NCBI GenBank assembly: GCA_014523695.1
Contig: JAATVS010000542.1
Location: forward strand, 1-8,111
Source: Nitrososphaerales archaeon TH5895
GTDB taxonomy: Archaea > Thermoproteota > Nitrososphaeria > Nitrososphaerales > Nitrososphaeraceae
Direction: 5' to 3'
Length of the DNA stretch: 8,111 nt
Shown: one piece after another, positions 5,919-8,111 of the stretch
Position numbering within the stretch: position 1 is the stretch's first letter
Layout of the letters: each line of letters starts with the position of its first letter
Program-made: the position numbers and the translations under genes
The notes under the pieces: generated by a model
What the model was told of the DNA's origin: nothing
What the model saw: the letters and a program-made list of their open reading frames with translations, nothing else
Database searches by the model: none

Positions 5919-6852
5919 TCACTTGGGTTTTGATGACAATGCTATTTTTTGTTCTATTAGGTGGTCTATCCAATTTGGTCTTTCCGGTTCGACGGTTTCC
6001 TTTAATATGAACAGAGAACATGATCTTACGCCATCAAGTTTAAGCCTAGTAACGTAGACTTCTTCGGGCTCCGCAAGAGTAAATGCAAAAAGATTTGCCA
6101 GTGAGACTCCCGCTGCCAATGTACGTACTGACCAAAGGTTTTTTGCATAGACCTCACTTAGTCTTTTGACAACAGAGTAGCGCTTTTTCATCAACTGATA
6201 TTTCTAGTTCATAAAATATCAATCCTTGTTGCCTTTGGGTATTTATTATTGCTCGAACATGCAGCATGTCTGACCCTAGGAGCTTTCTAATCCTATATTC
6301 CGCCATCCTTGGAGTGATGGACAACGACTTGAGCTCCTTGACACCTGATAAAGCATCATATCGAAGTTCTTGAATAATTTACCAATCCAATCTATCTCCG
6401 CTTGATGTAGGTTCATTTATTATGCGGCTTCCAAGAATCCACTTATACAATTCGAATCTACTTGTCAGTTCAGAAGCCCCCTGATCTATTTCCTCAGAGG
6501 AAGTACCGCTAATGCTAACTGACACTACCTGCCCTATATAGTCAATTGCCTCCACAATAAATGGAAGTTCTCGAACACGCTCTATGACTCCGTGTTTTGT
6601 GGCAATCTTTAAGGCTTCAAACCTATATGTATTAATATTTTTTAGTTGAAAAAGTGCTAGACTGGACATAGCTTGATAGTACTTAATAAATCCGTCGTCC
6701 TCCATCTTTTTTACTCTTATCCGAACGGTCTTCTCATCTAATCCAAGCTTCCTTGCGATAGCTAATGGGCTAACTCGTCTATCCGTGAAAGAATCGTAAT
6801 CCAGACCCTTGAATGCTATTTCACAGAATATTCTTACATCTTTGGCATCCAA
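5919..6852 (-). pseudogene. Broken Lrp/AsnC-like transcription regulator with two HTH domains
   Basis: TTG at 6850-6852 opens a 157-aa frame with a winged-helix HTH at about 27-60 (VSPLAIARKLGLDEKTVRIR and KKMEDDGFI) and a ligand-binding-like middle. It ends at TAA 6379-6381 inside RLDW-stop-IIQELR. D-W-Q-I-I is the usual start of an Lrp/AsnC HTH, so the TAA looks like a CAA-to-TAA (Gln to stop) change. The same frame continues with a second HTH (VKELKSLSITPRMAEYRIRK) to ISVDEK. At an A5 run (plus-strand T run 6184-6188) the frame shifts into KRYSVVKRLSEVYAKNLW and runs to SSKPK and TGA at 5919-5921. Restored length is about 308 aa, typical of archaeal two-HTH Lrp-like proteins. As it stands only the N-terminal 157 aa could be made. 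It is divergent from the methyltransferase, its likely former target. Confidence 0.75.
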
Positions 6853-6920
6853 GTAATTACTCTACCAGCTTTGCCATAGTTGGGAGCTTCAATTAAGGTT
6901 AGCTACAAATGATCCAACCA

Positions 6921-6947
6921 TAGCAATGTTAGATGTAACATCTGCTA
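6921..6947. promoter_or_regulatory. Inverted repeat midway between the divergent regulator and methyltransferase
   Basis: TAGCAATGTTA (6921-6931) pairs with TAACATCTGCTA (6936-6947) around a GATG loop: 11 pairs with one bulged base. A second, outer pair (CTACAAAT at 6903-6910 and ATTTGTGTAG at 6952-6961, 2-nt bulge) flanks it. It lies roughly 70 nt from both start codons, a usual place for a shared operator in a divergent regulator/target pair. A transcribed hairpin is less likely because predicted transcription starts are downstream of it on both sides. Confidence 0.4.
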
Positions 6948-6987
6948 CTAAATTTGTGTAGAATACGGGTGTTGCACTCCCGTCCAT

Positions 6988-6995
6988 AATTTATC
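6988..6995 (+). promoter_or_regulatory. Possible TATA box for the methyltransferase
   Basis: AATTTATC is centred about 26 nt before ATG 7018, the distance for a leaderless transcript. A second candidate, ATATAT at 6999-7004, would put the start point inside the first codons and would favour the in-frame ATG at 7054. The two cannot be separated by eye. Confidence 0.3.
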
Positions 6996-7017
6996 ACCAT
7001 ATATCCTATACCGTATC

Positions 7018-8111
7018 ATGATACATGAAAAAATATCATCCGAAGTGATTGAAATGGAAAGACAAGAACAAAAAGAGAAACGAGAAATACAACAACAACT
7101 TGTAATGAATTCTAAAGGAGGCCAGGTACAAAAGGTTGTAGTAGATGAAGCAAAGTTGCAGGAATTTATAGGAAAGGTTGTGAATGAATGGGGAGCAGCA
7201 GTAGGCGCATTAATCACCTTTGTTGGCGACAGGCTTGGATTGTTCAAAGCTTTGGCAGGAGCAGGTGAGTTGACATCAGAAGAACTAGCAAAGAAGACAG
7301 GGACGCATCCACGAATAATAAAAGAATGGCTTGCTGGTCAGGCTGCTGGAGGTTTTGTTACATATAACCGTGTTAATGACACATACACGCTTCCCGAAGA
7401 ACAGGCTTTTGCACTCACAGATGAGAATAGCCCGGCGTACGTAGCAGGTTTTTACCAATCCATATTAAGTCTTTTTCAAGACGAGGAAAAAATTATTGAA
7501 GCATTCAGAACTGGAAAGGGTCTAGGATGGGGAGACCATCATCATTACCTATTTGAAGGAACTGAAAGATTCTTCAAACCAAATTATGTTGCCAACTTGA
7601 TAACCAGTTGGATCCCAGCACTAGAGGGCGTTGAAAATAGACTCATCAATGGAAAAGCAGAAGTAGCAGACGTTGGATGTGGTCATGGTGTGTCAACAAT
7701 TCTGATGGCAAAGGCGTACCCAAACTCAAAAATCGTAGGATTTGATTCACACAAACCCTCAATTGAATGGGCTAGAAGGAAGGCGGAAAAAGAGGGCTTG
7801 CAAAATATAACATTTGAAGTTGCAAATTCAACAGATTATCCAGGCGATGACTACGACTTGGTTGCGTTCTTTGATTGCTTCCACGACATGGGCAATCCAG
7901 CTGAAGTGGCGAGACACGTATTTCAAACGTTGAAGAAAAAAGACGGTACCTGTATGTTAGTAGAACCATTTGCAAATGATAGATTGGAGGACAATTTAAA
8001 TCCGCTTGGAAGGGTATTTTACTCCGTATCTTCCGTCGTATGCGTCCCTGCGTCTTTAAATGAAAATGGGCCCGCACTGGGAGCGCAGGCGGGTGAAGAA
8101 AAAATAGCAGA
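7018..8111 (+). CDS. Class I SAM-dependent methyltransferase with winged-helix N-terminal domain (3' end cut off by window)
   Basis: The frame is open from ATG 7018 to the right edge, 364 residues. After a charged coiled-coil-like lead (1-30) comes a winged-helix/dimerisation domain (about 45-125: GDRLGLFKALA, LTSEELAKKTGTHPRIIKEW, GGFVTYN). This is the Rv2258c-type arrangement shared with many O- or C-methyltransferases. The catalytic Rossmann domain shows motif I ADVGCGHGVST (217-227), the acidic end of beta 2 in GFDSH (241-245) and post-motif YDLVAFFDCFHDMGNP (279-294), then MLVEPF (313-318). The closing FYSVSSVVCVPASL...ALGAQAGEEKI is typical of the family's last 30-50 residues, so little is missing. 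Substrate unknown. Internal ATGs at 7054 and 7105 are alternative starts; the first 30 residues are low-complexity and polar, so 7105 is plausible. Minus-strand frames here are shadows. Confidence 0.85.
   Translation, partial: MIHEKISSEVIEMERQEQKEKREIQQQLVMNSKGGQVQKVVVDEAKLQEFIGKVVNEWGAAVGALITFVGDRLGLFKALAGAGELTSEELAKKTGTHPRIIKEWLAGQAAGGFVTYNRVNDTYTLPEEQAFALTDENSPAYVAGFYQSILSLFQDEEKIIEAFRTGKGLGWGDHHHYLFEGTERFFKPNYVANLITSWIPALEGVENRLINGKAEVADVGCGHGVSTILMAKAYPNSKIVGFDSHKPSIEWARRKAEKEGLQNITFEVANSTDYPGDDYDLVAFFDCFHDMGNPAEVARHVFQTLKKKDGTCMLVEPFANDRLEDNLNPLGRVFYSVSSVVCVPASLNENGPALGAQAGEEKIA

Noticed and set aside
5776..6057. Plus-strand 93-aa frame as a gene
   Set aside because: The first part is the out-of-frame tail of the decayed Cys/His gene and the rest is antisense to the regulator C-terminus.
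6853..6900. Minus strand AGCTGGTAGAG resembling a tRNA D-arm
   Set aside because: No matching acceptor stem, anticodon arm or T-loop follows; it runs straight into the regulator start.
6948..7247. Minus-strand frame over the methyltransferase start
   Set aside because: Its Ser/Thr/Cys-rich product is antisense of a well-supported coding frame. The same applies to the minus-strand frame at 7772-8077.
1..8111. CRISPR array, rRNA, insertion sequence ends or long direct repeats
   Set aside because: No regularly spaced repeats, rRNA-like blocks or paired terminal repeats with target duplications were seen on reading both strands.

Overview
The window reads as part of an AT-rich ammonia-oxidising archaeal genome, most likely Nitrososphaerales (Nitrososphaera or Nitrosocosmicus type). 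The reasons are the overall amino-acid style, the N-terminal YIRRKKVKG...YLVRSVW...KQ.TVKYLGK module on the B12 protein, the two-HTH Lrp/AsnC-like regulator, TATA boxes about 25 nt before several start codons (leaderless transcripts), and heavy use of TTG starts. The taxonomic call is inference from protein recognition, not a computed match.

Layout. 1-210 (+) is the middle piece of a soluble PQQ-dependent glucose/sorbosone dehydrogenase. It is cut off exactly where a DNA photolyase gene on the opposite strand (10-867, -) is also cut off, so two genes share one breakpoint near 208. Upstream of the photolyase on the same strand lie a small unknown protein (877-1215) and a second small gene with an apparent 1-base frameshift (1350-1597). 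Transcribed the other way are an NAD(P)-binding Rossmann protein with a four-helix membrane tail (1817-3256), a cobalamin-binding sensor-like protein (3376-4269) and a small four-helix membrane protein (4403-4891).

4900-6852 is a gene graveyard. It holds a possible 51-aa ORF, a badly decayed gene with two nonsense codons and two or more frameshifts (terminase/RNase H-like by appearance), a decayed small Cys/His protein on the + strand, and an Lrp/AsnC-like regulator broken by a nonsense codon and a frameshift. Divergent from that regulator, an intact class I SAM-dependent methyltransferase with a winged-helix N-terminus (7018 onward) runs off the right edge.

How it may work together. A photolyase, a Rossmann oxidoreductase-like protein and a B12 protein carrying the W-x9-EH and E-x-H signatures of CarH/LitR photoreceptors resemble the bacterial LitR/CarH light-response gene sets, so 208-4891 may be what remains of an archaeal light/UV-response island. 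Two candidate operator sequences support local control: a perfect 20-bp palindrome over the B12 gene's start region, and an inverted repeat abutting the Rossmann gene's TATA box. The photolyase copy here lacks its FAD domain, so it cannot be the working repair enzyme.
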